Under the pieces are notes generated by a model, which made no database searches, was not told the origin of the DNA, and saw only the letters and a program-made list of their open reading frames with translations. 64,000 nucleotides of DNA from Nocardioides sp. Arc9.136 (lineage in GTDB: Bacteria > Actinomycetota > Actinomycetes > Propionibacteriales > Nocardioidaceae): NCBI RefSeq assembly GCF_030506255.1, contig NZ_CP113431.1:2170001-2234000 (forward strand). Direction: 5' to 3'. A program made the translations under genes and the position numbers. Of the stretch, positions 1 through 8,157 are shown in pieces (the stretch's first letter is position 1; each line of letters begins with the position of its first letter).

Positions 1-367
1 TGACCTCCTCGATCCGCGCGACCTTGCGCAGCGTGGTGCGGCCGCGGTTGAGCAGCGAGGCGCACAGCAGCGCGACGCCGGCGTTCTTCGAGGTCTTGAC
101 GTCGATCCGGCCCGAGAGGGTGGTGGGGCCGGTGACGCGCAGGTGCGTCGGGCCGGCGCCCAGCGCGACGATCTCGGAGTCGAGCGCGGCACCGATCCGC
201 GCGATCATCTCGAGGGAGAGGTTCTGCTGGCCCTTCTCGATGCGGTTGATCGCGCTCTGGCTCGTGGAGAGCAGGTCGGCCAGCTGGTGCTGGGTGAGTC
301 CCCGGTGCTTGCGGGCGTCCCGGATGAGGTTGCCGATGCGGCCCTTGTAGTCCTGGGTCTGCGTCAT
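1..367 (-). CDS. XRE-type HTH fused to a MurA-like UDP-GlcNAc enolpyruvyl transferase (N-terminal part)
   Basis: Only the first 122 residues are present; the gene runs off the left edge. Residues 9-63 form an XRE/Cro helix-turn-helix (core GLTQHQLADLLSTSQ). From residue 76 the sequence matches the first lobe of MurA, including SKNA at 93-96, whose lysine contacts UDP-GlcNAc in the MurA family. MurA makes enolpyruvyl-UDP-GlcNAc, the first committed step of peptidoglycan synthesis, in the cytosol. HTH-MurA fusions are known in Actinobacteria; whether this one binds DNA, makes precursor, or both cannot be told from the part visible. A TACCGT hexamer 7 nt before the ATG suggests a leaderless transcript, and a palindrome lies just upstream of it. 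Confidence 0.85.
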   Translation of the reverse strand, partial: MTQTQDYKGRIGNLIRDARKHRGLTQHQLADLLSTSQSAINRIEKGQQNLSLEMIARIGAALDSEIVALGAGPTHLRVTGPTTLSGRIDVKTSKNAGVALLCASLLNRGRTTLRKVARIEEV

Positions 368-381
368 GCCGACCACGGTAA

Positions 382-393
382 CTCACATGTGAG
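382..393. promoter_or_regulatory. 12-bp perfect palindrome upstream of the HTH-MurA gene
   Basis: CTCACATGTGAG is a perfect palindrome, flanked by near-symmetric TAA and ATAA. It sits directly upstream of the TACCGT -10 candidate of the leftward HTH-MurA gene, 14 nt from its start codon. This is a good position for repression by an XRE-type protein, possibly the gene's own product. Autoregulation is inferred from position only. Confidence 0.5.
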
Positions 394-467
394 ATAACGC
401 CATCTCGGCCGGTTCGGGCGTGTCGGACGGCGTGGAGGACCAGCCGGACGGGGTGCAGGATGGCGCC

Positions 468-1496
468 ATGCGCGCGACGACCATCCACGGTCCCGGTGAC
501 ATCCGGTTCACCGACGTACCCGATCCGACCATCATCGAGCCCACCGACGCGATCGTCCGCGTCACCGCGTCCTGCGTGTGCGGCTCGGACCTGTGGCCCT
601 ACCGCGGCGAGAGCCCGATCACCCCCGGCGACACCATCGGCCACGAGTGCATCGGCGTCGTCGAGGAGGTCGGCAGCGAGGTGCGCGACATCACGGTCGG
701 CGACCTCGTCGTCGTGCCGTTCGACCACTGCGACGGCACCTGCGCCCACTGCCTCGCCGGCGTGCACTCGGCGTGCGTGGAGCTCGGAATGACCACCACC
801 GGCCAGGCGGAGTACGCCCGTGTCGTGCACGCCGACGGCAGCCTGGTCCGCGTCGACGGTGGGAAGGGCGGGGCGCCGGACCCGGCCCTGGTCCCGTCGC
901 TCGTCGCGCTGTCCGACGTGATGCCGACCGGCTGGCACGCAGCCGTCTCCGCCGGCGTGAAGGCCGGCGACACCGTCGTGGTCGTCGGGGACGGTGCCGT
1001 CGGCCTCTGCGGCGTCCTGGCCGCCTCGGTCATGGGCGCCGAGAAGGTGGTCGTCATGTCGCGCCACGAGCCGCGCCAGCGGATCGCCACCGCCTTCGGC
1101 GCCACCCACGTCGTCGCCGGGCGCGGCCGGGAGGGCGCCGCGGCGATCAAGGAGATCACCGCCGGGATCGGGGCCGACGCCGTCCTGGAGTGCGTGGGCA
1201 CCGACCAGGCGATGGGCACCGCGTTCGCCGTCGCCCGCCCCGGCGCGACCGTCGGGTTCGTCGGCGTGCCGCACGGGGTGGAGCTCCCGGTGGGGCGGAT
1301 GTTCCAGAAGAACGTCGGGCTGGCCGGCGGGATGGCCCCTGTCCGCCGCTACCTGCCCGAGCTGCTCGACCTGGTGCTCAGCGGCACCATCGACCCCGGC
1401 CGGGTCTTCGACCTCACGCTGCCCCTCGACCAGGTGGCCGACGGCTACCGCGCGATGGACGAGCGCCGCGCGATCAAGGTGCTGCTGCAGCCGTGA
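468..1496 (+). CDS. Zinc-dependent alcohol dehydrogenase (MDR family)
   Basis: A 342-residue medium-chain dehydrogenase/reductase, probably an NAD(P)-linked alcohol or aldehyde oxidoreductase in the cytosol. Catalytic zinc ligands are C38 (CVCGSD) and H59/E60 (GHE). The structural zinc lobe has cysteines at 88, 92, 95 and 103. The Rossmann glycine motif GDGAVG is at 174-179. The ATG at 468 is preferred over an upstream in-frame start because a CAGGAT hexamer lies 6 nt before it. The last codon overlaps the GTG of the phosphatase gene, so the two are probably one transcript. The substrate cannot be read from the sequence. Confidence 0.9.
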   Translation: MRATTIHGPGDIRFTDVPDPTIIEPTDAIVRVTASCVCGSDLWPYRGESPITPGDTIGHECIGVVEEVGSEVRDITVGDLVVVPFDHCDGTCAHCLAGVHSACVELGMTTTGQAEYARVVHADGSLVRVDGGKGGAPDPALVPSLVALSDVMPTGWHAAVSAGVKAGDTVVVVGDGAVGLCGVLAASVMGAEKVVVMSRHEPRQRIATAFGATHVVAGRGREGAAAIKEITAGIGADAVLECVGTDQAMGTAFAVARPGATVGFVGVPHGVELPVGRMFQKNVGLAGGMAPVRRYLPELLDLVLSGTIDPGRVFDLTLPLDQVADGYRAMDERRAIKVLLQP

Positions 1497-3172
1497 GCCA
1501 CCTCCGGCTGGGACCGCTGCTGCGGTTCGTCGACGAGTCCAGCGCGACCGTCTGGGTGGAGACCGAGCACGCCGCACGCGTCACCGTGCGGGCCGGCGCG
1601 GCGTCGGGGGAGGCCCGCACGTTCGCCGTCCACGGGCACCACTACGCGCTGGTCGAGGTGACCGGTCTCGAGCCCGGCACCCGCACGCCGTACGTCGTCG
1701 AGGTCGACGGCGACCAGGTGTGGCCGCCCGCGGACAGCCCGTACCCGCCGTCGGTGATCGGCACGATGCAGGCCGGCCGGCCGCTGCGGATGCTCTTCGG
1801 ATCCTGCCGGGTCAGCGTCTCCCACGACCAGGCGGGCAACGACCTGCACGGCGTCGACGCCCTGCGCGCCTACGCGCTGCACCTGGCGGGGGACACCAGC
1901 GCCGGCGTCGCCGACCACGAGTGGCCCGACCTGGTGCTGTTCCTGGGCGACCAGGTGTACGCCGACGACACCAGCGACGAGATGAAGGAGTTCATCGAGC
2001 AGCGACGGGACCCCGAGCAGGCGCCGTGGTACGAGCTCCAGGACTACGAGGAGTACGCCCACCTCTACCGCCTGGCCTGGGACGACCCGGCCAACCGCTG
2101 GCTGCTGTCGACGCTGCCGAGCGCGATGATCTTCGACGACCACGACATCCGCGACGACTGGAACACCAGCGCCGACTGGCGCGCGGAGATGGAGGCCACC
2201 GACTGGTGGCACGGCCGCGTCGTCGGCGGCCTGGGGTCGTACTGGGTGCACCAGCACATCGGCAACCTGAGCCCGGCCGAGCGCGCCGAGGACCCGCTGT
2301 GGCAGCGGATCACCTCCTGGGACGGTGAGGACGAGCTGGACGCGACCGCGGAGGTCGACGCGCTCGCCGACCGCGCCGACCAGGCGCCGGACAGCTACCG
2401 CTGGAGCTTCTGCCGCGACTTCGACACCCAGGCCCGGCTGGTCGTCGTCGACTCGCGCGCGGCCCGCGTGCTCACCCCCGACCAGCGCTGCATGCTCGAC
2501 GACGCCGAGATGGCCTGGCTCGACGAGCGGATGCGCGGCGACGTCGACCACCTGCTGATCGGCACGTCGCTGCCGTTCCTCCTCGCGCCGGCGCTGCACC
2601 ACGCGGAGGCGTTCAGCGAGGCGCTCGCCCAGGGCCGGCTCGGCCGGCTGTTCAAGCCGCTCGGCGAGCGCGCGCGCCAGGGCGCTGACCTGGAGCACTG
2701 GGCGGCCTTCCAGGACGGCTTCCAGAAGGTCGGCCGGATGGTCGTCGAGGTGGCCGCGGGGGAGCGGGGCGAGGCGCCCCGGACGGTGACGTTCCTCTCC
2801 GGCGACGTCCACCACAGCTACGTCGCGATCGCCGAGCCCGACCCCGCGAGCGGTCGCACCGCGCAGAGCCGGATCGTCCAGGCGGTCTGCTCGCCGATCC
2901 GCAACCCGCTGCCGCGGGTGATGCGGGTGGCGACCGCGCTGGCGGCGTACGGCCAGGCCCGGCCCACTGGGCGCCTGCTCGGCGGGCGGGTGCCCCGCAG
3001 CCCGCTGCGGTGGCGGCTCCCGCAGGGGCCCTGGTACGACAACAACCTCGCCGTCCTCGAGCTGCGCGAGCACGAGCTGCACATGGCCTGGTCGCGCGGC
3101 GTCACCGACGGCGCCCCCGACCGCCCCGCCCTCGAGCAGGTGGCCGCGGTGGACGTGACGTTCCGCGGGTGA
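1493..3172 (+). CDS. PhoD-like alkaline phosphatase D family protein
   Basis: A 559-residue metallophosphatase of the PhoD type. A beta-rich N-terminal domain is followed by the phosphoesterase core, with GDQVYADD near residue 150, DDHDIRDDW near 215 and SGDVHHSY near 436; these carry metal ligands in the family. PhoD enzymes cleave phosphomonoesters and diesters. No signal peptide or Tat RR motif is visible at the start, so this copy may be cytosolic, unlike classical PhoD. The GTG start overlaps the stop of the upstream dehydrogenase by two bases, indicating translational coupling. Confidence 0.88.
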   Translation: MSHLRLGPLLRFVDESSATVWVETEHAARVTVRAGAASGEARTFAVHGHHYALVEVTGLEPGTRTPYVVEVDGDQVWPPADSPYPPSVIGTMQAGRPLRMLFGSCRVSVSHDQAGNDLHGVDALRAYALHLAGDTSAGVADHEWPDLVLFLGDQVYADDTSDEMKEFIEQRRDPEQAPWYELQDYEEYAHLYRLAWDDPANRWLLSTLPSAMIFDDHDIRDDWNTSADWRAEMEATDWWHGRVVGGLGSYWVHQHIGNLSPAERAEDPLWQRITSWDGEDELDATAEVDALADRADQAPDSYRWSFCRDFDTQARLVVVDSRAARVLTPDQRCMLDDAEMAWLDERMRGDVDHLLIGTSLPFLLAPALHHAEAFSEALAQGRLGRLFKPLGERARQGADLEHWAAFQDGFQKVGRMVVEVAAGERGEAPRTVTFLSGDVHHSYVAIAEPDPASGRTAQSRIVQAVCSPIRNPLPRVMRVATALAAYGQARPTGRLLGGRVPRSPLRWRLPQGPWYDNNLAVLELREHELHMAWSRGVTDGAPDRPALEQVAAVDVTFRG

Positions 3173-3196
3173 GGGAAGCGGGGAGCGGCGGGGGTG

Positions 3197-3226
3197 CCGG
3201 ATTCCCCGGGGCCCCGGGGAATCCGG
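3197..3226. repeat. 30-bp perfect palindrome in a convergent intergenic region
   Basis: The left arm is CCGGATTCCCCGGGG and the right arm is its exact complement, with no loop. It lies 24 bp after the phosphatase stop and is followed 5 bp later by a second perfect palindrome. It could act as a bidirectional terminator or be a mobile palindromic element. GGTGCCGG just before it recurs as a direct repeat at 3255-3262. Confidence 0.75.
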
Positions 3227-3231
3227 TGCTC

Positions 3232-3253
3232 CTCAGGGGTTGCAACCCCTGAG
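3232..3253. repeat. 22-bp perfect palindrome, second of a tandem pair
   Basis: The arm CTCAGGGGTTG is followed by its exact complement without a loop. The inner arm recurs inverted a few bases later as CCCTGAG (3267-3273). With the preceding 30-bp palindrome it forms a compact structured block between two convergent genes. Transcription termination is the plain explanation; a repeated family element is the alternative. Confidence 0.7.
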
Positions 3254-3285
3254 AGGTGCCGGTTCTCCCTGAGGAGTCGGGGCGG

Positions 3286-3426
3286 TCAGGTGCGGGCGAG
3301 GGCCCGCGTCGGCTGGCAGTCGCAGGTGTCCGAGCACGCGAGGTAGGTGTGCGCGGCGTGGCCGCACTGGGCGCACGGCAGGTCGTGCGAGATCGGTCGG
3401 GCGTTGGTCTGGACGGTGTCCCACAT
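3286..3426 (-). CDS. Small cysteine-rich protein (46 aa)
   Basis: A 46-residue protein starting MWDTVQT. The middle holds a CAQC knuckle (residues 18-21), two histidines, and a second cysteine cluster CSDTCDC, spacing that resembles a small zinc-binding fold. It is convergent with the phosphatase gene and ends beside the palindrome block. I do not recognise a named family. The cysteine/histidine pattern favours a real gene over chance, but the short length keeps this tentative. It is divergent from the alpha/beta hydrolase gene, about 140 bp away. Confidence 0.5.
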   Translation of the reverse strand: MWDTVQTNARPISHDLPCAQCGHAAHTYLACSDTCDCQPTRALART

Positions 3427-3566
3427 GGTGTTGGCCTCCGAGGTCGTCGTCCCGACCGTAGGCGCCGGCGTACGGCGTGTGGGCCACAACACACCGGCGG
3501 TCACCCAGATGGGTCACGCGGACGGTCCGTCCGGACGACCCGGGCCGGCCGCCTAGGCTGCGGTCC

Positions 3567-4376
3567 GTGAGCACGGAGGAGACCCGGACGGTCCACAGCA
3601 CCGAGGTCGGCGGTCCCGGCGGCGCTCGGACGGTGTTCCTCCACGGCCTGTTCGGCCAGGGCAAGAACTTCACCCAGGCCGCGCGGGCGCTGGAGCCCGA
3701 CCTGCACTCGCTGCTGGTCGACCTGCCCAACCACGGCCGCTCGGGCTGGACCGACTCGGTCGACTACGTCGACGTCGCGGACGCGGTGGCCGAGCACCTG
3801 CGCCGCGGCTTCGCGGCCGACGGCCCGGTGCACCTCGTGGGCCACTCGATGGGCGGCAAGGTCGCGATGGTGCTGGCGCTGCGGCACCCGGACCTGGTCG
3901 ACCGGCTGGTCGTCGTCGACATCTCGCCGACCGGCAGCGGCGGCACGGGGGAGTTCGAGCACTTGCTCGACAGCCTCTCGCGGCTCGACCTGGCCGCCGT
4001 CGTACGGCGCGCCGACGCCGACCGGCTGCTGACCGCCGACATCCCCGACGAGCGGGTCCGCGGCTTCCTGCTGCAGAACCTCCGGTCCCACGGGCCCGAC
4101 TTCCGCTGGCAGGCCAACCTGGCGCTGCTGCGTGCCGAGCTGGAGACGATCGGCGGGTTCCCCGACACCTCGGTGATCGGCGGCGAGTCGTTCGACCACC
4201 CGGTGCTCTGGCTGGCCGGCGACCGGTCGCCGTACATCCGTCCCGAGCACGACGCCACCATGCGCCGGCTCTTCCCGCGGACCCGCCTGGTCACCATCAA
4301 GGGGGCCGGGCACTGGGTGCACTCCGAGCAGCCCGAGGCGTTCGTCTCGGCGCTCCGGGTCTTCCTGACCGCGTAG
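3567..4376 (+). CDS. Alpha/beta hydrolase
   Basis: A 269-residue alpha/beta-fold hydrolase without a signal peptide. It shows the oxyanion HG (FLHGLFGQGKNF, near residue 30), the nucleophile elbow GHSMGG near 91-96, a catalytic aspartate candidate in LAGDRSPY, and a histidine in GAGHWVHSEQ near 247. The pattern resembles YbfF-type esterases; the substrate is unknown. The GTG start is supported by TAGGCT ending 7 nt upstream, as expected for a leaderless message. Its stop is followed after about 55 bp by the PPOX gene in the same direction. Confidence 0.88.
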   Translation: MSTEETRTVHSTEVGGPGGARTVFLHGLFGQGKNFTQAARALEPDLHSLLVDLPNHGRSGWTDSVDYVDVADAVAEHLRRGFAADGPVHLVGHSMGGKVAMVLALRHPDLVDRLVVVDISPTGSGGTGEFEHLLDSLSRLDLAAVVRRADADRLLTADIPDERVRGFLLQNLRSHGPDFRWQANLALLRAELETIGGFPDTSVIGGESFDHPVLWLAGDRSPYIRPEHDATMRRLFPRTRLVTIKGAGHWVHSEQPEAFVSALRVFLTA

Positions 4377-4432
4377 CGTGGCGAGCGCGTGGGCCGTCCG
4401 CGCGCACCGGACGACGACACAGGAGCACCCGC

Positions 4433-4828
4433 GTGACGACACTGCCCGACGACCTGGTCCAGCTGCTGCGCGGTCGAGCCCTGTGCTTCGTGACGACGTT
4501 GATGCCCGACGGGTCACCGCACGTCACCGAGACCTGGGTCGACACCGACGGCGAGCACGTGGTCGTCAACATCGTCTCCACGCACCAGAAGGCCCGGAAC
4601 ATCGCTCGTGACCCGCGGGTCGCCGTCGCGATCGCCGATCCGGACGCGCCGGCTCGGTACTGGGCCGTCCGGGGCCGCGTCGTCCGCACGACGACCGACG
4701 GCGCCGCCGAGCACGTCGACGAGCTGTCCCAGCGCTACATCGGCCGGGCGTACCCGGGCTTCGGCGGGTCCGGTGACCGGGTGCTGGTCACGATCGAGGC
4801 CGACAAGGTGCACTCGCCACAGAGGTGA
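4433..4828 (+). CDS. PPOX-class F420-dependent oxidoreductase-like protein
   Basis: A 131-residue split-barrel flavin/deazaflavin-binding protein. The stretch CFVTTLMPDGSPHV followed by TWVDTDGEHVVVN is typical of actinobacterial PPOX proteins of the Rv1155 group, which bind F420 and reduce varied substrates. Length is normal for the family. An AGGAG ribosome site 7 nt upstream supports the GTG start. Whether it uses F420 or FMN is an inference from the family, not visible directly. Confidence 0.85.
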   Translation: MTTLPDDLVQLLRGRALCFVTTLMPDGSPHVTETWVDTDGEHVVVNIVSTHQKARNIARDPRVAVAIADPDAPARYWAVRGRVVRTTTDGAAEHVDELSQRYIGRAYPGFGGSGDRVLVTIEADKVHSPQR

Positions 4829-4937
4829 CCCCTTCCGGCCCCCACCGTCGCCCTGTCCCAGAGTGCCGATAACTGACATTATGTCATGTAGTGCGGATCC
4901 GGGCCCCGGTTCGGCGCTCTCCCCGCATGATGGACCC

Positions 4938-5813
4938 GTGCCGGACGGACGTTCGTGGATCGCCATGCTTCCTCCCCAGCTGTCGCGCCAGGGCGACGCC
5001 CTGACCAGGCTGCTGGGCTTCGCCGAGTCCACACCCGCGGTGTCGTCGCTGTCGGTCGGGTGCTCCCTGGGACGCTCGGCGGCCGACGAGTACTCCGACG
5101 TCGACGCTGCCGTCGGGGTCGAGTGCCCGCGCGGCGCGGCGGGCGCGGGTCGGGTGCGCGAGGTCGAGTCGGCACTCGTCGACCTCTTCCGCGACGACCT
5201 GGTCGACGCCCTGCGGGAGGAGTCGCTCACCGACGCCTTCTTCATCCGACGCCTGTTCGCCCAGCTGCGCGACGGGGTCCAGCTCGACCTGGCGATCATC
5301 GCGGAGGGCGAGGTGCGCCGGGGCGACGCCGCGCCCGACTTCGTGCCGCTCCACCGCTCAGGCAGTCCGGACAGGAAGGACTGGAAGGACTCGCCGGCGG
5401 CCACTTTCGTCAGCGCCGAGCAGGTCACCACCTGGGCCTTCCGCGGGTGGCGTGCACTCCTGGACGTCGACAAGCACCTGCGTCGGGGGTCCGCCTGGGA
5501 GGCCCACCACCGGCTGCACGAGGCGCGGGAGCAGGTGTGGGCACTGTGGGCGGCGGCGAGGGGTGCGACCTACCCCCAGCACGGGCTGTCCCAGGTCCTC
5601 GATCTCGGCCTCGACCCGACCGATCTCCCCCGCGGCGTCGACGCCTCGGTCGCGGGGCTCGGGCTCGACGACCTCCGAACCGCTGCCCTCGCCTGCGCCG
5701 ACGCCCTCGACGACGCGAGCAGGCAGGCGGCCGCCCACTGCTCCGCGACCCTGCCTGCCGGGCTCGCGGCCTGGGCGCGGCGAGTCCTGGTGCCGGGGTC
5801 CGAACGACCCTAG
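4938..5813 (+). CDS. Nucleotidyltransferase-domain protein
   Basis: A 291-residue protein with a minimal nucleotidyltransferase (Pol-beta-like) motif near residues 44-60: GCSLGRSAADEYSDVD, the GS...DxD pattern whose aspartates bind metal. A third acidic strand is visible near LDLAIIAE. The C-terminal half is helical and resembles substrate-binding domains of aminoglycoside-type nucleotidyltransferases. The substrate is unknown; a role in antibiotic modification is possible but not shown. GTG 4938 is chosen because CATGAT ends 6 nt before it; an ATG nine codons later is the alternative. Confidence 0.75.
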   Translation: MPDGRSWIAMLPPQLSRQGDALTRLLGFAESTPAVSSLSVGCSLGRSAADEYSDVDAAVGVECPRGAAGAGRVREVESALVDLFRDDLVDALREESLTDAFFIRRLFAQLRDGVQLDLAIIAEGEVRRGDAAPDFVPLHRSGSPDRKDWKDSPAATFVSAEQVTTWAFRGWRALLDVDKHLRRGSAWEAHHRLHEAREQVWALWAAARGATYPQHGLSQVLDLGLDPTDLPRGVDASVAGLGLDDLRTAALACADALDDASRQAAAHCSATLPAGLAAWARRVLVPGSERP

Positions 5814-5898
5814 GACGACCCCGGCAGCGCGCTCCCCCGCTCCCGGCCAACGGAACTCCCCAGCACGCCGGGGGGCGCAGCCCCTAGCGTCCCGGACC

Positions 5899-6795
5899 GT
5901 GGCCGACCCCCTGGAGTACGCCGTCATCGCACCCGTCGGCGCCGGGACGACCGCGGACCCGGCGTGGATCTCCGCCTTCGCCCGTCACGTCGAGGCCTGC
6001 GGCTTCGGGTCGCTGGTCGCCGTGGAGCACGCGGTGATGATGAGCCGGTACGACAGCGTCTACCCGTACGACGCCTCCGGCCGCGTCGAGCTGCCGGCCG
6101 ACTGCCCGATCCCCGACCCGCTCGAGCTGCTGGCCTTCCTCGCCGGTCAGACCACCACGCTGGGCCTGGCGACGGGCGTGCTCGTCCTGCCGGTGCACCA
6201 CCCCGTCGTCCTCGCGAAGCGGCTCGCCACGCTGGACGTGCTCTCCGGCGGCCGGCTCCGCCTCGCGGTCGGCATGGGCTGGATGCGTGAGGAGCTCGAG
6301 GCCTGCGACGTGCCGTTCGAGGCACGTGGCCGCCGCGCCGACGAGCAGATCCGGGTCATGCGCGCCCTGTGGGCGGACACCTCGGAGCAGGGGGTCGACC
6401 ACGACGGCGAGTTCTTCTCCTTCCGCGGGGCCGTCAGCCGGCCGCGGCCGGTCCGCGGGACCGTGCCCGTCCACATCGGCGGCCACTCCCGGGCGGCCGC
6501 CCGGCGAGCGGGCCGGCACGGCGACGGCCTGCAGCCGCTCGGCGTCGCCGGCGAGGAGCTCGCGGGCCTGGTCGCGCTGATGCGTTCCTCGGCCGAGGAG
6601 GCCGGCCGCGACCCCGACGCCCTCGAGCTGACCCTCGGCCACCTGGTCACCCGGATCGACCAGGGCCGGGCCGAGCGCCTCGCCGCGCAGGGCGCCGACC
6701 GGCTGGTGCTGGCGACGAGCGGGACGACCGACCTGGCGCAGGCCTGCGACGAGCTCTCCGCGTGCGCCGAGCGGCTGGGCCTCCGGGCCCGATGA
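5899..6795 (+). CDS. LLM-class F420-dependent oxidoreductase
   Basis: A 298-residue TIM-barrel enzyme of the luciferase-like monooxygenase superfamily, F420-dependent group. Visible marks are the early SLVAVEHAV strand, GLATGVLVLPVHHPV, LSGGRLRLAVGMGW near residue 120, and GGHSRAAARRAGR, which in the family contacts the cofactor phosphate. It probably transfers hydride between F420 and an unknown alcohol or lipid-like substrate. TAGCGT lies 8 nt before the GTG. The next gene starts within its stop codon (ATGA overlap), so the SnoaL-like protein is likely made with it. Confidence 0.88.
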   Translation: MADPLEYAVIAPVGAGTTADPAWISAFARHVEACGFGSLVAVEHAVMMSRYDSVYPYDASGRVELPADCPIPDPLELLAFLAGQTTTLGLATGVLVLPVHHPVVLAKRLATLDVLSGGRLRLAVGMGWMREELEACDVPFEARGRRADEQIRVMRALWADTSEQGVDHDGEFFSFRGAVSRPRPVRGTVPVHIGGHSRAAARRAGRHGDGLQPLGVAGEELAGLVALMRSSAEEAGRDPDALELTLGHLVTRIDQGRAERLAAQGADRLVLATSGTTDLAQACDELSACAERLGLRAR

Positions 6796-7253
6796 CCGCC
6801 CTCTCCGTCGAGGACCGCCTCGACCTCCTGGATCTCGTGCACCGCTACGCGGCGTACGTCGACGAGCGGGACGGCGCCCGGGCGGCCGACCTGTTCACCG
6901 AGGACGGCGTGCTGGCCTCCCCCGCGCCGCCCGCGTCGCTCGACCCGGTCGTCGAGGCCGTCGGGCGCGACCGGCTGGCGGCGGCGTTCGGCCAGCTGGC
7001 CGACCTGCCGGTGACGGTGCACGCCGTGACCGGCGTGGTGCTGGACCCTGTGGGAGCCGACGCGGCACGTGGGCGGGTGACCGTCTCCGCGCACCACGTG
7101 AGCGAGCGCGCCGGCGAGCCCACCGACCTGGTGTGGCACGTGCGCTACCTCGACGACTACCGGCGCACGCCGGTCGGCTGGCGCTTCCGGCGCAGGGAGC
7201 TGCACCTCGACGTCGTGGAGTCCCGCCGCATCGCCCGCGCCCGGGGGCTCTGA
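6792..7253 (+). CDS. SnoaL-like / NTF2-fold protein
   Basis: A 153-residue single-domain protein with the alpha+beta cone fold of the nuclear transport factor 2 / SnoaL_4 group: the N-terminal helix RLDLLDLVHRYAAYVDE followed by DGARAADLFTEDGVL is characteristic. Members are isomerases, dehydratases, hydroxylating-enzyme subunits or simple ligand carriers. It is coupled to the LLM oxidoreductase by an ATGA overlap and converges with an SDR gene 7 bp away. It may act on the same substrate as the LLM enzyme; this is inference from the operon. Confidence 0.8.
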   Translation: MTALSVEDRLDLLDLVHRYAAYVDERDGARAADLFTEDGVLASPAPPASLDPVVEAVGRDRLAAAFGQLADLPVTVHAVTGVVLDPVGADAARGRVTVSAHHVSERAGEPTDLVWHVRYLDDYRRTPVGWRFRRRELHLDVVESRRIARARGL

Positions 7254-7260
7254 GCGCCGA

Positions 7261-8076
7261 CTAGTGCTTGGTCGCCAGCCTCGACGTCGCCCGGCCGACC
7301 AGCCCGGTGCGCCCCGGTGCGACCCGGGCGGCCAGGTCGAGCACCCGGGCGTCGGGGCCGACGACCATCCGGGCGCGGTCCCGCTCGATCGCCTTGACGA
7401 TGGCCTTGGCGACGCGCGACGGCGGCGGCACCAGGGCCGACAACCGGGAGCTGCCGAGCCTGCGGATCCGCTCCCCCTCGGCGCCGCGGGCACCGCTGGT
7501 GATGCCGGTCCGGTGGGTGCCCGGGAAGATCGCGCTGACGCCGACGCCCGTCGTCACCAGCTCCCCGCGCAGCCCCTCGGTGAAGGACCGCACCGCACCC
7601 TTCGTCAGCGCGTACGCCGCGTTGTGCGGCAGGCCGAGGAGCCCGGTCATGCTGGAGACGTTGACGATGTGCGCCTCGTCCTGGGCCAGCAGCGTCGGGA
7701 GGAACGCATGGCAGCCGTGCACCACGCCCCACAGGTTGACCCCGACCATCCAGCGCACGTCCTCGAGCCGCTCCTCGGCGAAGGCGCCCGCGGAGGTGAC
7801 CCCGGCATTGTTGACCAGCACGTGCACCGCGCCGTGCGCGGCGAGGACCTCGTCGGGGAGCTCGCCCACCCGCTCGGCGTCCGAGACGTCCGCGAGGTGG
7901 GTCGAGGCGCTGACACCGAGCCGACGCACGGCGTCCGCGGTGGTCTCGACCCCACCGGGGCTGACGTCGACGAGCGCCAGGTGGCAGCCCCGGGCCGCCA
8001 GCCGCTCGGCGGTCACCCGGCCGATCCCGCTCCCCGCGCCGGTGACGACCGCGACCCGACCGGCCAGCTGCTGCAT
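7261..8076 (-). CDS. SDR-family NAD(P)-dependent oxidoreductase
   Basis: A 271-residue short-chain dehydrogenase. The cofactor motif TGAGSGIG is at 12-19, NNAG at 89-92, the catalytic serine in NVSSM near 141, and Y155/K159 in the YALTK motif. D37 (LVDVS) suggests preference for NAD. A tail of about 70 residues after the catalytic core is basic and longer than in minimal SDRs. A GGGGGAG ribosome site precedes the ATG. A perfect match to the KstR operator consensus lies 53 bp upstream, so the enzyme may belong to a sterol or lipid catabolism regulon. Confidence 0.9.
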   Translation of the reverse strand: MQQLAGRVAVVTGAGSGIGRVTAERLAARGCHLALVDVSPGGVETTADAVRRLGVSASTHLADVSDAERVGELPDEVLAAHGAVHVLVNNAGVTSAGAFAEERLEDVRWMVGVNLWGVVHGCHAFLPTLLAQDEAHIVNVSSMTGLLGLPHNAAYALTKGAVRSFTEGLRGELVTTGVGVSAIFPGTHRTGITSGARGAEGERIRRLGSSRLSALVPPPSRVAKAIVKAIERDRARMVVGPDARVLDLAARVAPGRTGLVGRATSRLATKH

Positions 8077-8128
8077 GCGACTCCCCCGTGGCTGCGTACG
8101 TCCGTCCCCACCCGCACGGGTCCAGAAC

Positions 8129-8142
8129 TAGAACGTGTTATA
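8129..8142 (-). promoter_or_regulatory. KstR-like operator overlapping the SDR promoter
   Basis: TAGAACGTGTTATA fits the published TnnAACnnGTTnnA pattern bound by KstR, the TetR-type repressor of cholesterol catabolism in mycobacteria and rhodococci. Read leftward the same bases contain TATAAC, a plausible -10 for the SDR gene, so a bound repressor would block the promoter. The match is visible; binding by a KstR homologue is inference. Confidence 0.6.
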
Positions 8143-8157
8143 CCAGCAGGCCGCGGC

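Noticed and set aside
578..1492. Extension of the PhoD gene about 300 codons upstream of its GTG
   Set aside because: The extension is Arg-rich noise overlapping the alcohol dehydrogenase; the GTG at 1493 overlaps that gene's stop as in other coupled pairs.
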